64,000 nt of DNA from VRUE01 sp963715625. GTDB taxonomy: Bacteria > Actinomycetota > Thermoleophilia > Solirubrobacterales > 70-9. Position numbers and translations under genes: made by a program. Where the stretch lies: contig OY970260.1 of NCBI GenBank assembly GCA_963715625.1, forward strand, positions 1,736,001 to 1,800,000. Direction: 5' to 3'. Shown one piece after another: positions 1 through 8,384 of the stretch. Position 1 is the first letter of the stretch; every line of letters begins with the position of its first letter. Under the pieces are notes generated by a model that did not search any database, had not been told where the DNA came from, and worked only from the letters and a program-made list of their open reading frames with translations.

Positions 1-309
1 GGCCGCGATCAGGTAGTCGGCGGCTGGGATGCGGCGGCGAGCGCCGAGATCGCGACAGGCCGCGAGGGCCGCTCTGCACACCGATGCGGTGACGGGAGCC
101 TGGGGGAGAGCGCCGAGACCCTCCTCGAATGCGGTGAACTCCCGCTCGTCGCGGGTGGTGGCGAGGATCTCCAGCATCGCGACCGGACAGCTCACCAGCA
201 GGCCACTCTTTGCCGTCACTTTCCAGCGTTGGCGGAATTCCGGTTCCCTCTGTCGATTCCAGGCCGAGGTGTCGAATACGAGGGGAACGCCGGAGCCGAA
301 CTTCTTCAC
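1..309 (-). CDS. PIN-domain toxin (VapC-like), partial at window edge
   Basis: The reverse strand encodes at least 103 residues and runs off the left edge. The start is GTG at 309, overlapping the antitoxin stop by four bases (GTGA), so the two are translationally coupled. The N-terminus VPLVFDTSAWNR carries the first PIN acidic residue, and PAADYLIAA near the edge carries the second conserved acid with its usual hydrophobic context. PIN domains of this type are Mg2+-dependent ribonucleases that cleave tRNA or rRNA when freed from the antitoxin. The last conserved acid is outside the window. Family assignment is firm from motifs and gene order; the RNA target is unknown. Confidence 0.85.
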   Translation of the reverse strand, partial: MKKFGSGVPLVFDTSAWNRQREPEFRQRWKVTAKSGLLVSCPVAMLEILATTRDEREFTAFEEGLGALPQAPVTASVCRAALAACRDLGARRRIPAADYLIAA

Positions 310-566
310 TCGACCTCGGCCTCGCGCTCTGCGTGTATGCGCCGGGTAGCGTCGAAGTCGAATCCGACCTCGCCGTCGGCGACCCTGCACAGGAAATCGA
401 TCGCATCGGCATGCCGCTGGCGCTCCTCGGCAGCCGCCTCGGCCCCGCGCAGAGCGAGATCGCGGATCAGCCGCGACTTGCTTCGCGGATGGGGCTCCAC
501 GGCGGCGAGCGCCTCGCCCAGCTCGGGGTCGACGGTCACCTGCACGCGGGGATTCGCGGTCGCCAT
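306..566 (-). CDS. Ribbon-helix-helix-type antitoxin (VapB-like)
   Basis: An 86-residue protein, with ATG at 566. The N-terminal stretch NPRVQVTVDPEL looks like the beta-strand of a ribbon-helix-helix DNA-binding domain. The C-terminal half is charged and probably wraps the toxin encoded directly downstream with a four-base overlap. An in-frame ATG at 623 exists, but it would place translation across the palindrome at 574-595, so 566 is preferred. A 10-bp inverted repeat lies eight bases upstream of the start, as expected for an autoregulated TA operon. The antitoxin role is inferred from size, position and motif. Confidence 0.8.
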   Translation of the reverse strand: MATANPRVQVTVDPELGEALAAVEPHPRSKSRLIRDLALRGAEAAAEERQRHADAIDFLCRVADGEVGFDFDATRRIHAEREAEVE

Positions 567-573
567 CGCAGAA

Positions 574-595
574 GCGTACCACTGGAGTGGTACGC
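574..595. promoter_or_regulatory. Palindromic operator of the first vapBC pair
   Basis: A perfect inverted repeat GCGTACCACT-GG-AGTGGTACGC (10-bp arms, 2-bp spacer) ends eight bases before the antitoxin ATG at 566 (reverse strand). A weak -10-like TACGCT overlaps its promoter-proximal arm and lies six bases from the ATG, suggesting a leaderless transcript that antitoxin binding would block. Confidence 0.7.
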
Positions 596-638
596 ATTGA
601 TGGGAAGGCATGTCGTGGACCACTGAAGCGAAGATCGT

Positions 639-1055
639 CTAGGAAACGCTCCCGCGCGGCACGACCCATCGCACTGCCTGCCCGGTCAGCTTCGCGATTC
701 GCTCGTAGTCGGCGTCGTAGTGCAGGACCGTGAGGCCTGCGTGCTCCGCACAGGCGGCGATGAGCAGGTCGGGCAACGGCACCGCTCGGTGCCGGGAGCG
801 CTCGGCGAGCATCCCCTGCACCTCCAGAGCCCGCTCCACGCACGCCTCACCCAGCGGCGCCCGCGGCATTCCGCGAAGGGACGCCGCCGCCGCGCGGTAG
901 CCGCTCCGGCTGGCGGCGCTGTAGAGCACCTCCAGGTCGACGATCCCGCAGGTAGCGACCTCTCCCTCCAGCAGCAGGGGATCCAGCGCCTCGCGAACCT
1001 CGGGCCGGGTTTGCCGGCGCGCCAGTGCGCTCTTGTCGACGAGGAACGTCGGCAC
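639..1055 (-). CDS. PIN-domain toxin (VapC-like)
   Basis: A 138-residue protein of normal VapC length. PIN acids are visible in FLVDKSALAR (N-terminus), IVDLEVLYSA (second), LPDLLIAACAE (third) and LHYDADYERIA (fourth). It is predicted to be an RNase toxin. It starts two bases downstream of the stop of the antitoxin at 1058-1279, a compact antitoxin-first operon. It is the second PIN toxin within 1.3 kb on the same strand but is not similar enough to the first to be a recent duplicate. The C-terminus RWVVPRGSVS is intact. Confidence 0.9.
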   Translation of the reverse strand: MPTFLVDKSALARRQTRPEVREALDPLLLEGEVATCGIVDLEVLYSAASRSGYRAAAASLRGMPRAPLGEACVERALEVQGMLAERSRHRAVPLPDLLIAACAEHAGLTVLHYDADYERIAKLTGQAVRWVVPRGSVS

Positions 1056-1057
1056 GC

Positions 1058-1279
1058 TCAGCGCCAGGCGCCGCTCATGACGTCGGGGTCGCCAAGCTCG
1101 AGCACTCCCGGCGCGGACAGCAGGTCGAGCAGCGCCCGCCGCTGGTGAAGCTTGACGACCTCCGACAGCGCCGCGTCCACCGTGGCGGTCAGCGTCTTGG
1201 TGCCAAGAACCGCCCTCGCCGCATCGACCTTCGCCGTGTCTATCTCGAACGATGTCTTGCGCTTGGAAGCAGAGCTCAT
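1058..1279 (-). CDS. VapB-family antitoxin
   Basis: A 73-residue protein. The segment KRKTSFEIDTAKVDAARAVL followed by a helix (TATVDAALSEVVKLHQR) is the pattern of short actinobacterial VapB proteins, ending in a tryptophan-containing toxin-binding tail (MSGAWR). The ATG at 1279 is preceded on the reverse strand by TATATT at 1291-1286, six bases from the ATG, so the transcript is probably leaderless. It forms an operon with the PIN toxin at 639-1055. Function is inferred from family and context. Confidence 0.85.
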   Translation of the reverse strand: MSSASKRKTSFEIDTAKVDAARAVLGTKTLTATVDAALSEVVKLHQRRALLDLLSAPGVLELGDPDVMSGAWR

Positions 1280-1347
1280 GGTTTCAATATAGCGAAGTAA
1301 GGAAAACTGGACAGCAAAATGAACAAGATTAGCTCTCCTAATGTACT

Positions 1348-3300
1348 GCTAGCCCGAAGTTACCCCGCCCACTGAGCCGCTGAGTGGGCTGAATCCTGCT
1401 TCCCGTGCGGGATTGCCGGTGTTTGCACCTTGTCAAACGTAGTCACGACTATCCGTCCGAAGGTAGTGATAGGTTCGTGGTATGGGCAGAAAGGCAAGGC
1501 CGACAGGCGCTATGCACGTGGTCACGAACACGGTCAAGCGCGGTGATCGCGAGTACCACTCGCAGCTGTTGCGCCGCTCCTACCGCGAGGGCGGCAAGGT
1601 GAAGAAGCAGACGCTCGCCAACCTCTCCCACCTGCCACCGGAGGCGATCGCCGCGATCAGGGCGGTCCTCGCCGGCAAGACGCTGCTGGTGGCAGACGAG
1701 GGGCTCGAGGTGACGCACAGCCTCCCCACCGGGCACGCCGAAGCGGTGCTGGGGGCCGCTCGCCGCCTCGGCCTGCCCCGCCTGCTCGACCGCTCCCCCT
1801 CCAAAGAGCGCGACCTCGCCCTGGCGATGATCTGCCAGCGGGTCCTGGAGCCCGGCTCCAAGCTCGCCACCGTGCGAGCCCTGGGCCAGTCGACGCTCGG
1901 CTCCTCGCTCGGCGTGGGGAGCGCTGACCAAGACGACCTCTACGCGGCGATGGACTGGCTCTGCGAGCGCCAGGGGAAGATCGAGGACCGCCTCGCCACC
2001 CGCCACCTCACCGACGGCACCCTGGTCCTCTATGACGTCTCCTCCTCCTACTTCGAGGGCAGGACCTGCCCGCTGGCGGCGCTCGGCTACTCGCGCGACG
2101 GGCGACCGGGCACCCTGCAGATCACCTACGGCCTGCTCTGTGACCGGCAGGGACGCCCGGTCGCGATCGAGGTCTTCGAGGGCAACCTCAACGACCACGC
2201 GACCCTGCCCGCCCAGGTCGCCAAGCTGAAGGAGCGCTTCGGGCTCGCCACGGTGATCGTCGTCTCCGACCGCGGCATGGCGACAAAGGCCAACCTGGAG
2301 ACGATGGGAGAGGCGGAGGGGGTCGCCTGGATCACGGCGCTGAAAGCGCCGGCGGTGAAGAAGCTGGTCAAGGAGGGCGACCTGCAGCTCTCACTCCTCG
2401 ACGAGACCAACCTGGCCGAGATCGAATCGGATGCCTACCCCGGCGAGCGGCTCGTCCTCTGCCGCAATCCCCTGGTCGGCGAGGAGCGGGCGAGAAAGCG
2501 AGAGGAGCTGCTGGCTGCCACCGAGCGCGGCCTGGGGGAGATCGCAGAGCGCGCTGCGGCCGGCACGCTCAAAGGCGCCGCCGAGATCGGCCTCGCGGTC
2601 GGCCCGGCCTTGAAGCGCTACAAGGTCAAGAAGCACTTCGAGGTGCAGATCACCGACGCCTGCTTCACCTTCTCCCGCAAGCAGGCGCAGGTCGCCGCCG
2701 AGGCGGCCCTCGACGGGATCTACGCGCTGCGCACCTCCGTCCCCGGCGGCGAGCTGGACACCCCCGGCGTAGTCACCTCCTACAAGCAGCTGAAGTGGGC
2801 AGAGCGCGCCTTCCGCACCCTGAAGGGGCCGCTGGAGGTCCGGCCCATCCACCACCGCCTCGAGGACCGGGTCCGCGCCCACATCTTCTGCTGCATGCTC
2901 TCCTACTACCTGGAGTGGCACCTGCGCGAGGCATGGGCGGAGCTGACCTTCCGCGACGAGTGCCCGCCGGCGCAGGCGGATCCGGTCGCCAAGGCGAAGC
3001 GCTCGGCCGCCGCCACCGGCAAGGCGCGCGCCAAGCGCACCTCGCGCGGGGAGACGCCCCACAGCTTCGAGAGCCTGATCGATGAGCTCTCCCTGCGCAC
3101 CCGCAACACGATCCGCGTCGAGGGCGCCGAGGCCAGCTTCGAGCAGCTCAGCGAGCCCAACGAGCTCCAGGCGCGGGCGCTGGAGCTGATCGAGCGCATC
3201 CCCAAGCACGCGTAGACACGAACGAGACAGCCGTGAAAGCGGCGATCCTCACTGCTCAAGCCGAATTCGGGCGGGCGTCGGGGGGTAACTTCGGGCTAGC
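1348..3300 (+). mobile_element. IS1634-like insertion sequence (IS4 superfamily)
   Basis: The element is bounded by terminal inverted repeats: GCTAGCCCGAAGTTACCCC at 1348-1366 and its exact reverse complement at 3282-3300. It contains one transposase gene. Because GCTAGC is itself a palindrome, the exact outer boundary and any target duplication cannot be fixed from this copy. A hairpin (GCCCACT at 1367-1373 with AGTGGGC at 1383-1389) lies just inside the left end and could block incoming transcription. The right end abuts a 5'-truncated ATPase gene, so this insertion or a linked deletion removed that gene's front half. Confidence 0.85.
1482..3215 (+). CDS. IS1634-family transposase
   Basis: A 577-residue DDE transposase of the usual length for IS1634 members. 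The N-terminus is basic (MGRKARPTGA). Candidate catalytic aspartates lie in VLYDVSSSYFEG and VIVVSDRGMATK, and the IS4-type Y-x-E-x-K region in SYKQLKWAERAFRTLK, followed by the conserved HHRLEDRVRAHIF segment. The frame is open throughout, so the element may still be active. The start ATG at 1482 sits 134 bases inside the left terminal repeat. Confidence 0.92.
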   Translation: MGRKARPTGAMHVVTNTVKRGDREYHSQLLRRSYREGGKVKKQTLANLSHLPPEAIAAIRAVLAGKTLLVADEGLEVTHSLPTGHAEAVLGAARRLGLPRLLDRSPSKERDLALAMICQRVLEPGSKLATVRALGQSTLGSSLGVGSADQDDLYAAMDWLCERQGKIEDRLATRHLTDGTLVLYDVSSSYFEGRTCPLAALGYSRDGRPGTLQITYGLLCDRQGRPVAIEVFEGNLNDHATLPAQVAKLKERFGLATVIVVSDRGMATKANLETMGEAEGVAWITALKAPAVKKLVKEGDLQLSLLDETNLAEIESDAYPGERLVLCRNPLVGEERARKREELLAATERGLGEIAERAAAGTLKGAAEIGLAVGPALKRYKVKKHFEVQITDACFTFSRKQAQVAAEAALDGIYALRTSVPGGELDTPGVVTSYKQLKWAERAFRTLKGPLEVRPIHHRLEDRVRAHIFCCMLSYYLEWHLREAWAELTFRDECPPAQADPVAKAKRSAAATGKARAKRTSRGETPHSFESLIDELSLRTRNTIRVEGAEASFEQLSEPNELQARALELIERIPKHA

Positions 3301-3313
3301 CGCCACCCTGCTC

Positions 3314-3877
3314 CTCGGGCTCACCGTGGCCGACGCCCTGGACGCCAATGCCGACTACATCGACGTGATCGTCAATGCCGACGTTCGCCGGGTCGATGGC
3401 GTCAAGCGCGACCCGGACGGGGTCCGGCGCCTGCTTGCCTCCTACGCTCGCAACGTGTCCACCGATGCAGCCCTGCGAACCATCGGTCGTGCCGCGGAGG
3501 CGCCGCTCAGCGAGGCCACCCTGCATGACTACCTGCGTACGCTCCGGCGTCTCTTCCTGGTCGAGGACCAGGAGAGCTGGAAGCCCAGGCTTCGCTCGCG
3601 GGTTCGCCTTGCGGCGACACCCAAGCGGCACCTCGCCGACCCCTCCCTCGCGGTGGCGGCGCTGGGCGCCACGCCGCAGCGCCTGCTCGGCCCGGAGGTC
3701 AAGCTCGGCCACCACTGGGTCAACGAGGGTGCCCGCAACCTGCTGGCCCTGCGGGACAAGCTCTCCGCCGAGGCCAACGCGACCTGCGGCGCGCTCGTCG
3801 TCGTCGTTGCCGACAGCCCGACCTACACCCGCCCCGATGGCGTCGTGGTCACCTCGATCGCGTCGCTGGGGCCGTGA
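3314..3877 (+). pseudogene. Truncated, internally deleted copy of the ATPase at 13984
   Basis: From 3314 the DNA matches the intact ATPase gene starting at 14506. The P-loop half is absent; the IS1634 right end is 14 bases upstream. Up to GPE the two copies differ at one base in about 380. There the copy jumps from GPE to VKLGHH, dropping the equivalent of 14893-15051 (159 bp, 53 codons) that includes the acidic residue of the C-terminal nuclease-like domain (LEVDAVVE) and the preceding glutamate of VAVEVKLG. The remaining 3' part differs from the intact gene at about 10 of 180 bases. It cannot bind ATP and is not a functional gene. Confidence 0.9.
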
Positions 3878-3978
3878 GCTCCGACGTCGATCTCGGTTTG
3901 ACCGTCTCGCGACCACCAACTGCCGAGCCGGCCGGTCAGTCCGATAGCGCCCCCTCGGGAATGCACAGGTTTGCGGTC

Positions 3979-4002
3979 AATCCGCCAGATAAGCGGCGGA
4001 TT
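3979..4002. promoter_or_regulatory. Inverted repeat upstream of ATPase 4029
   Basis: AATCCGCC (3979-3986) and GGCGGATT (3995-4002) form an 8-bp perfect dyad. It lies at the -35 position of a likely leaderless promoter: TACCTT at 4016-4021 is seven bases from the GTG start at 4029. Its location suits a repressor site; the regulator is unknown. Confidence 0.45.
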
Positions 4003-4028
4003 TTCCGCCACTTGCTACCTTTGGGCCC

Positions 4029-5162
4029 GTGTCCGAGCTCAATCCCTTCGACTTTTCCAAGCCGGCCTCGGCGGATGAGCTGATCGACCGCGAGCGCGAC
4101 CTGGAGCTGCTCGTCCGGCTGGCGGAGGGGAACAGCAACAGCCGCCTCACGGCTCCTCGCCGCTACGGCAAGACGACGCTGCTCAGGCGGGTGAGAGCGG
4201 AGGTGGAGGCGCGCGGGATGAATACCGTCTACGTCAACCTGTACGGCCTGCTCTCGGTGGCCGAGGCCGCCGATCGAATCGAGGACGCCTACCGGAAGAG
4301 CCTGCACGGCGCCGTGCGAAACCTGGTCGTCGGAATCATCCGCACGTTCCAGCCCACCGCGAAGATCCCGAAGACCGGTGTCAGCATCGAGCCGTCGATC
4401 GAGCCCGAGATCGGCCGCCGCCTCAGCTGGCTGCTCGATATCCCGGTCAAGATCATGGAGAAGACCGGGAACCCGACACTCGTCGTCTTCGACGAGTTTC
4501 AGGACATACTCCTCACCAAGCCGCCGCTCGACGGACTGATCCGCGCTCGCCTGGAGCAGCACGAAAGCGAGGCGAGCTACATCTTCGCCGGTTCCCATCC
4601 GGCGATGATGCGCCGGCTCTTCGGCGATCGTACGAGGCCCTTCTACGGCCAGGCGCGCGGGGTGCGCCTCGGCCCCCTGCCGGAAGAAGCGCTCGCCGAG
4701 TACATCGGTGAGCGCTTCTCTCGCAGCGGGCGCGAGGTCGGGGAGCTTCTCGATCCGTTGCTGGCGACCGCCCGCGGCCATCCCCAGCGGGCGATGCTGC
4801 TGGCGCACTTCCTCTGGGAGTGGACTGGCCGGGGCGGCGAGAGCGACGAGGCCGGCTGGCAGGGGGCCCTGAGCGACGTCTACCTGGAGCTCCGCGACGA
4901 GCTGGGCTCGATCTGGGACGGGTTGGCGGACTCCGAGAGGCGAGTTCTCGCCGCGATCGCGGCGGGCCCCGGGTCGATGAGGAAAGGCGTCCTGGACGAG
5001 CTGGGCTTGGCGCGGTCGACGGCCAGGGACGCGCGGAGCCGGCTGATCGACGAGGGCTACGTGCGGGGCGAGGGCGACAGCCTCGAGATCGTCGACCCGC
5101 TCCTCTCCCTCTGGATAGCAAACGGCCGCCAGGGCTTCACCGGCGCCGCCGTGGACGACTGA
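4029..5162 (+). CDS. Solitary AAA+ family ATPase with C-terminal winged helix
   Basis: 377 residues, GTG start. Walker A is APRRYGKTT (42-50) and Walker B LVVFDEFQD (151-159), followed by a sensor-like FAGSHPAMMRR. The tail SMRKGVLDELGLARSTARDA and later residues resembles a winged helix-turn-helix. The layout is that of archaeal-type ATPases found singly in genomes. Their role is unproven; some relatives are suspected to act in defence, mobile-element control or toxin-antitoxin-like regulation. It is intact, unlike most ATPases around it, and is not closely similar to the other ATPases in this window. A leaderless promoter and a dyad precede it. Confidence 0.75.
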   Translation: MSELNPFDFSKPASADELIDRERDLELLVRLAEGNSNSRLTAPRRYGKTTLLRRVRAEVEARGMNTVYVNLYGLLSVAEAADRIEDAYRKSLHGAVRNLVVGIIRTFQPTAKIPKTGVSIEPSIEPEIGRRLSWLLDIPVKIMEKTGNPTLVVFDEFQDILLTKPPLDGLIRARLEQHESEASYIFAGSHPAMMRRLFGDRTRPFYGQARGVRLGPLPEEALAEYIGERFSRSGREVGELLDPLLATARGHPQRAMLLAHFLWEWTGRGGESDEAGWQGALSDVYLELRDELGSIWDGLADSERRVLAAIAAGPGSMRKGVLDELGLARSTARDARSRLIDEGYVRGEGDSLEIVDPLLSLWIANGRQGFTGAAVDD

Positions 5163-5196
5163 CTGCAACTCGCAAGCTGCACTGTATGATACGTGA

Positions 5197-5578
5197 GTGC
5201 TTGCAAAACCGGGCAATCTGGTCGATCGGGATCTCGAGTGGGCGGCGCTCGAGCGTTTCATGGAACGCGGCCAGCGGCTGGCCGTGGTCTACGGGCCTCG
5301 CCGGGTCGGCAAGTCGTTCCTGCTCGACGCGCTCTGCGAGGCGGTGGGCGGTCGTCGTACCGGCTCCCCTCGCCGGCGCGGACCTGGCCGCCCTCTGGGG
5401 CACGCGCGATCCGCTCAGCGCCCTGTGGATCGACGCCGCGCTGGGCGGCCTGCCCGGCTACCGCCCGCTCGTCGCGCCGCCCGGCCGCCGGCGGGCGAGC
5501 TGGATGACCGACGAGGTGCTGGCTTCCGGCTCCCCTCTTCTGGACGCGGCCGAAGCCGACCTGGCGGACGTCCCCGAC
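5197..5578 (+). pseudogene. Internally deleted, 3'-truncated duplicate of ATPase 6933
   Basis: Positions 5166-5578 duplicate 6902-7637, promoter included, with about five base differences in 412. The copy lacks the equivalent of 7088-7410 (323 bp), which shifts the frame and removes Walker B. The deletion joins two GGGCGG-like stretches. The P-loop GPRRVGKS survives. The start codon is GTG where the intact copy has ATG. After the aspartate of ADVPD the sequence switches to the 3' end of the mazF-like gene on the other strand, so about 220 C-terminal codons are missing. Confidence 0.92.
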
Positions 5579-5585
5579 GGGCTCC

Positions 5586-5898
5586 TCAGCACTCGGTCGC
5601 CGCGTCCAACGCGGCGCACACTTGGGCCATGCGCTCTGCGCTGAGGTCGCAGACCCGCTCGGTCAACTGGCTCAGCGGCATCATCGGCAGGTTGTCCAGG
5701 TTGACCGCGCAGGTCACTTGCACCCCGTCGTCCTCGCCAAGCTCGACCTGAGTCGGAATCGACCAGGGTGCGGGTCACCGCGGCGACCAGAACCTCATTC
5801 AGCACGCCGATCGCGCTGTTGCGGGTCAGGACGAGATACGGGCGGCGCTTTCGCTCCGGCTCCTCGCCCCACCAGACCTCCCCGCGCTTCGGCTTCAA
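5586..5898 (-). pseudogene. MazF/PemK-like toxin gene with a frameshift
   Basis: The reverse strand from TTG 5898 encodes KPKRGEVWWGEEPERKRRPY and a further VLTRNSAIG segment, the N-terminal signature of MazF endoribonucleases (beta-barrel mRNA interferases). Past VTRTLV the frame is lost near 5756-5762. Reading on in the next frame gives IPTQVELGEDDG, CAVNLDNL and a helix ending AALDAATEC with TGA at 5588-5586, exactly the family C-terminus. One or two bases therefore separate this from an intact gene of about 104 codons. It could be a real mutation or a sequencing indel. The partner antitoxin lies 12 bases upstream. Confidence 0.8.
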
Positions 5899-5910
5899 TA
5901 TCCGTGCCTG

Positions 5911-6153
5911 CTACCAGTCGTGGCCGGCGGCGCGCTCTTCCTCGTCGAGGCGTTCCAGGAGCGCCCGGCGCGAGGAGCGATTCGCCTCCTCCTGGTCAGC
6001 CCAACCGTCAGGCTCGAACTGCGGCGTTCGCTCATATGACTCGACGACCTGCCGGTCGATCTTGCGCTCGCGCAGCAGCCGTGCGTACTCCGCCTTCAGC
6101 GACGGCCCAGAGAGCTGGTCCACCAGCCGGTCGAACTTCTCACGCGTTGTCAT
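5911..6153 (-). CDS. Antitoxin partner of the MazF-like toxin
   Basis: An 80-residue acidic protein, ATG at 6153, beginning MTTREKFDRLVDQLSGPSLK and ending EEERAAGHDW. The mix of a small N-terminal domain and an acidic tail, the size, and the position directly upstream of a mazF-like frame on the same strand indicate an antitoxin; I do not recognise the exact family. If the toxin frame is truly broken, this is an orphan antitoxin that could still neutralise related toxins. It follows an ATPase remnant read in the same direction, with no clear promoter of its own. Confidence 0.6.
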   Translation of the reverse strand: MTTREKFDRLVDQLSGPSLKAEYARLLRERKIDRQVVESYERTPQFEPDGWADQEEANRSSRRALLERLDEEERAAGHDW

Positions 6154-6720
6154 CTCCAGCAGCGTAGCGCCCATCTCCGTCGGCACATCCGGCTTGGCCA
6201 GCCCTTGCCTTGCCCGGCGCCCCCGCTCGCGGCCTCGGCAACCGCCGCGGGCAGGCCGCCGAAGCGCAGATAGCGCTCCAGTGCGCGCTGAAGGGAGGGC
6301 AGGTGGACGCGCGCCCTGCGCAGTGCCTCCTGCCCGTCCGGGCTGACGATCTCTCCGACCGTGAGGCCCAAGCCCGGAGGGTTTGCCCCATCCAGGGCGC
6401 GGGCGAAGGCCGCGAAGCCCTGCGGCATGACGAGGAAGTCGCGGCCCGGCCCACGCCGCCCCGGCAGGCGCTCGACCGCACCCTCGGTGAGGTCGAGCGC
6501 CGAGGAGCCGGTGCAGAGGACGACGTCGCGGTCGATGCTCCCTTCGTCCCATAGGGCCTTCACCGCCGTCTGCCAGTGCCCCGCCGCGGTCACCTCGTCC
6601 AGCAGGATCAGCCGCGGCGCGTCTCCGCCCGCCAGCTCGAGGGCGCGGTTGACGGACTCGACCAGCGCCGTGGGCGGCTGGCCGAGTTCGCCGGCCTCTT
6701 CTTCGAGTTGGCAGCGAGGG
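6154..6720 (-). pseudogene. Remnant of an AAA_14/DUF4143-type ATPase
   Basis: Reading leftward, the frame gives LGQPPTALVESVNRALEL, then Walker B RLILLDE, GSSALDLTEGAVERL (sensor region), a LTVGEIVSPDG stretch and ERYLRFGGLPAAVAEAA. These are the middle of a DUF4143-type ATPase. No P-loop is found upstream and the frame degenerates after AEAASGG (about 6220), so both ends are missing. It directly precedes the mazEF-like pair, suggesting that pair sits at the site of an older ATPase gene. Confidence 0.75.
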
Positions 6721-6801
6721 CTCGACGCGGGCGGCCGGGCGGCCGGGGGTCGGCCCCGAGACGTTCGCCTGGTGCCGGCAGACGACCTCGGCTGAAGCGA
6801 C

Positions 6802-6847
6802 CGACTGGTCGATTTACCACCGCATAGGGGGGTAAATCGACCAGTCG
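6802..6847. promoter_or_regulatory. Perfect 17-bp inverted repeat ahead of ATPase 6933
   Basis: CGACTGGTCGATTTACC (6802-6818) pairs perfectly with 6831-6847 across a 12-base loop. It lies between the divergent ATPase remnant (to 6720) and the ATPase start at 6933, about 75 bases from the probable -10. There is no T-run. An operator is more likely than a terminator; it may belong to the vanished promoter of the leftward remnant. Confidence 0.6.
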
Positions 6848-6932
6848 GCGCGTGAGCGCGTCGACAACGCCGTCGGGGTTGTCAACGCCCCGAGGGATCG
6901 CCAACTCGCAAGCTGCACTGTATGATACGTGC

Positions 6933-8303
6933 ATGCTTGCAAAACCGGGCAATCTGGTCGATCGGGATCTCGAGTGGGCGGCGCTCGGGCGTTTCGTGGA
7001 ACGCGGCCAGCGGCTGGCCGTGGTCTACGGGCCTCGCCGGGTCGGCAAGTCGTTCCTGCTCGACGCGCTCTGCGAGGCGGTGGGCGGATTTCGCTACCAG
7101 GCGATCGCGGGGGTTGCCGCCACCCAGCTGGCGGACTTCGGCGTCGAGCTGGGGGAGAGGCTCGGCTCCGGGCCGCTGCGCCTCGACGGGTGGTCCGACG
7201 CGCTCGATCGCCTGACGCGCCTCGATTCCCCGCTGCTGGCCCTCGACGAGCTGCCGTACCTGACCGAGGTGACGCCGGAGTTGCCCAGCCTGCTGCAGCG
7301 CTACGTCGATGCGGGCGCCGGGCCGCCGTTGATCCTCTCGGGCAGCGCCCTGTCGGCGATGGGCGAGCTCGTGGAAGCGCGGGCGCCTCTGTACGGGCGG
7401 GCGGGCGCGGTCGTCGTACCGGCTCCCCTCGCCGGCGCGGACCTGGCCGCCCTCTGGGGCACGCGCGATCCGCTCAGCGCCCTGTGGATCGACGCCGCGC
7501 TGGGCGGCCTGCCCGGCTACCGCCCGCTCGTCGCGCCGCCCGGCCGCCGGCGGGCGAGCTGGATGACCGACGAGGTGCTGGCTCCCGGCTCCCCTCTTCT
7601 GGACGCGGCCGAAGCCGACCTGGCGGACGTCCCCGACCCTCCGGCGCTGCGCGGCGTCTACCGGGCGATCCTCGGGGCGATCGCGGGCGGCGAGCGGACG
7701 TTCGGCGCCATCTCCCGTGTCGCGGGCCTTCCCTCCGGCGCGCTCAGCCGGCCGCTGGCGACGCTGCAGCGAGCCGGGTTGGTCGTGCGTGTCCCCGACC
7801 CTCTGCGCGCTCGGCGCGACCGCTACGAGCTCGCCGACCCCCACCTGCGCTTCTGGCTCGCGCTCATCGCCCCCAACCGCTCGCGCCTTCAGGCCGGTGG
7901 CGCCGAGCAGGTCTGGGCGCAGCTGGGAGAGACGAGCTGGCCCTCCCAGGTGCTCGGCCCGCGCTGGGAGGCGGTGGCCCGCGCGCACCTCGCGACGGGC
8001 GCCGTGGCGGGCCTCGCCCCGATCGACGCGGTCGGGGCGACAACCGTGTCCGATCGCTCTCGCGGGCGCGGCTACGAGGTCAACCTGGTCGCGATGCGCG
8101 CCGGCCGGGTGGTTGCGCTCGGCGAGGCGAAGCTGCGCGCCCTCGGGGCCACCGACCTCAAGCGCCTGCTCCGGATCAGGGATCTGCTCGACGCCCCCCA
8201 GGCATCGATCGTGCTGGCCTCGGCGCGCGGCGTCGACGCTCGGCTGCGCGATCGCCCCGACCTGATCGCGATCGAGCCGGCGGACGTCTACGGCCTCTCC
8301 TGA
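6933..8303 (+). CDS. Archaeal-type ATPase with C-terminal nuclease-like domain (DUF234 type)
   Basis: 456 residues. Walker A is GPRRVGKS (33-40), Walker B LLALDELPYL (101-110), and ILSGSALSAM is the sensor strand. A helix-turn-helix-like segment (FGAISRVAGLPSGALSRPLA) follows, then a C-terminal domain with GRGYEVNLVA and ALGEAKLR, the spaced acidic and E-x-K pattern of PD-(D/E)XK-like DUF234 domains. The ATG at 6933 lies six bases after TATGAT (6921-6926), so the mRNA is probably leaderless. An earlier in-frame ATG at 6852 lies upstream of that promoter and is rejected. A decayed duplicate sits at 5166-5578. Cellular role is unknown. Confidence 0.8.
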   Translation: MLAKPGNLVDRDLEWAALGRFVERGQRLAVVYGPRRVGKSFLLDALCEAVGGFRYQAIAGVAATQLADFGVELGERLGSGPLRLDGWSDALDRLTRLDSPLLALDELPYLTEVTPELPSLLQRYVDAGAGPPLILSGSALSAMGELVEARAPLYGRAGAVVVPAPLAGADLAALWGTRDPLSALWIDAALGGLPGYRPLVAPPGRRRASWMTDEVLAPGSPLLDAAEADLADVPDPPALRGVYRAILGAIAGGERTFGAISRVAGLPSGALSRPLATLQRAGLVVRVPDPLRARRDRYELADPHLRFWLALIAPNRSRLQAGGAEQVWAQLGETSWPSQVLGPRWEAVARAHLATGAVAGLAPIDAVGATTVSDRSRGRGYEVNLVAMRAGRVVALGEAKLRALGATDLKRLLRIRDLLDAPQASIVLASARGVDARLRDRPDLIAIEPADVYGLS

Positions 8304-8384
8304 CCATCGGTGCGCCCTTCGGTGAGCGCTTCGGCGCAGGCGTCCCGTCTTCCGGTTGGCATGTGCTGTTATGATGTAGCAGCA

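Noticed and set aside
2391..3209. Long open frames opposite the transposase and many other genes
   Set aside because: At about 70 percent GC antisense frames stay open by chance; they lack family motifs and ribosome sites.
1348..3300. Composite transposon carrying TA genes
   Set aside because: Only one IS copy is present, with no second IS in the same island, so no composite element can be defined.
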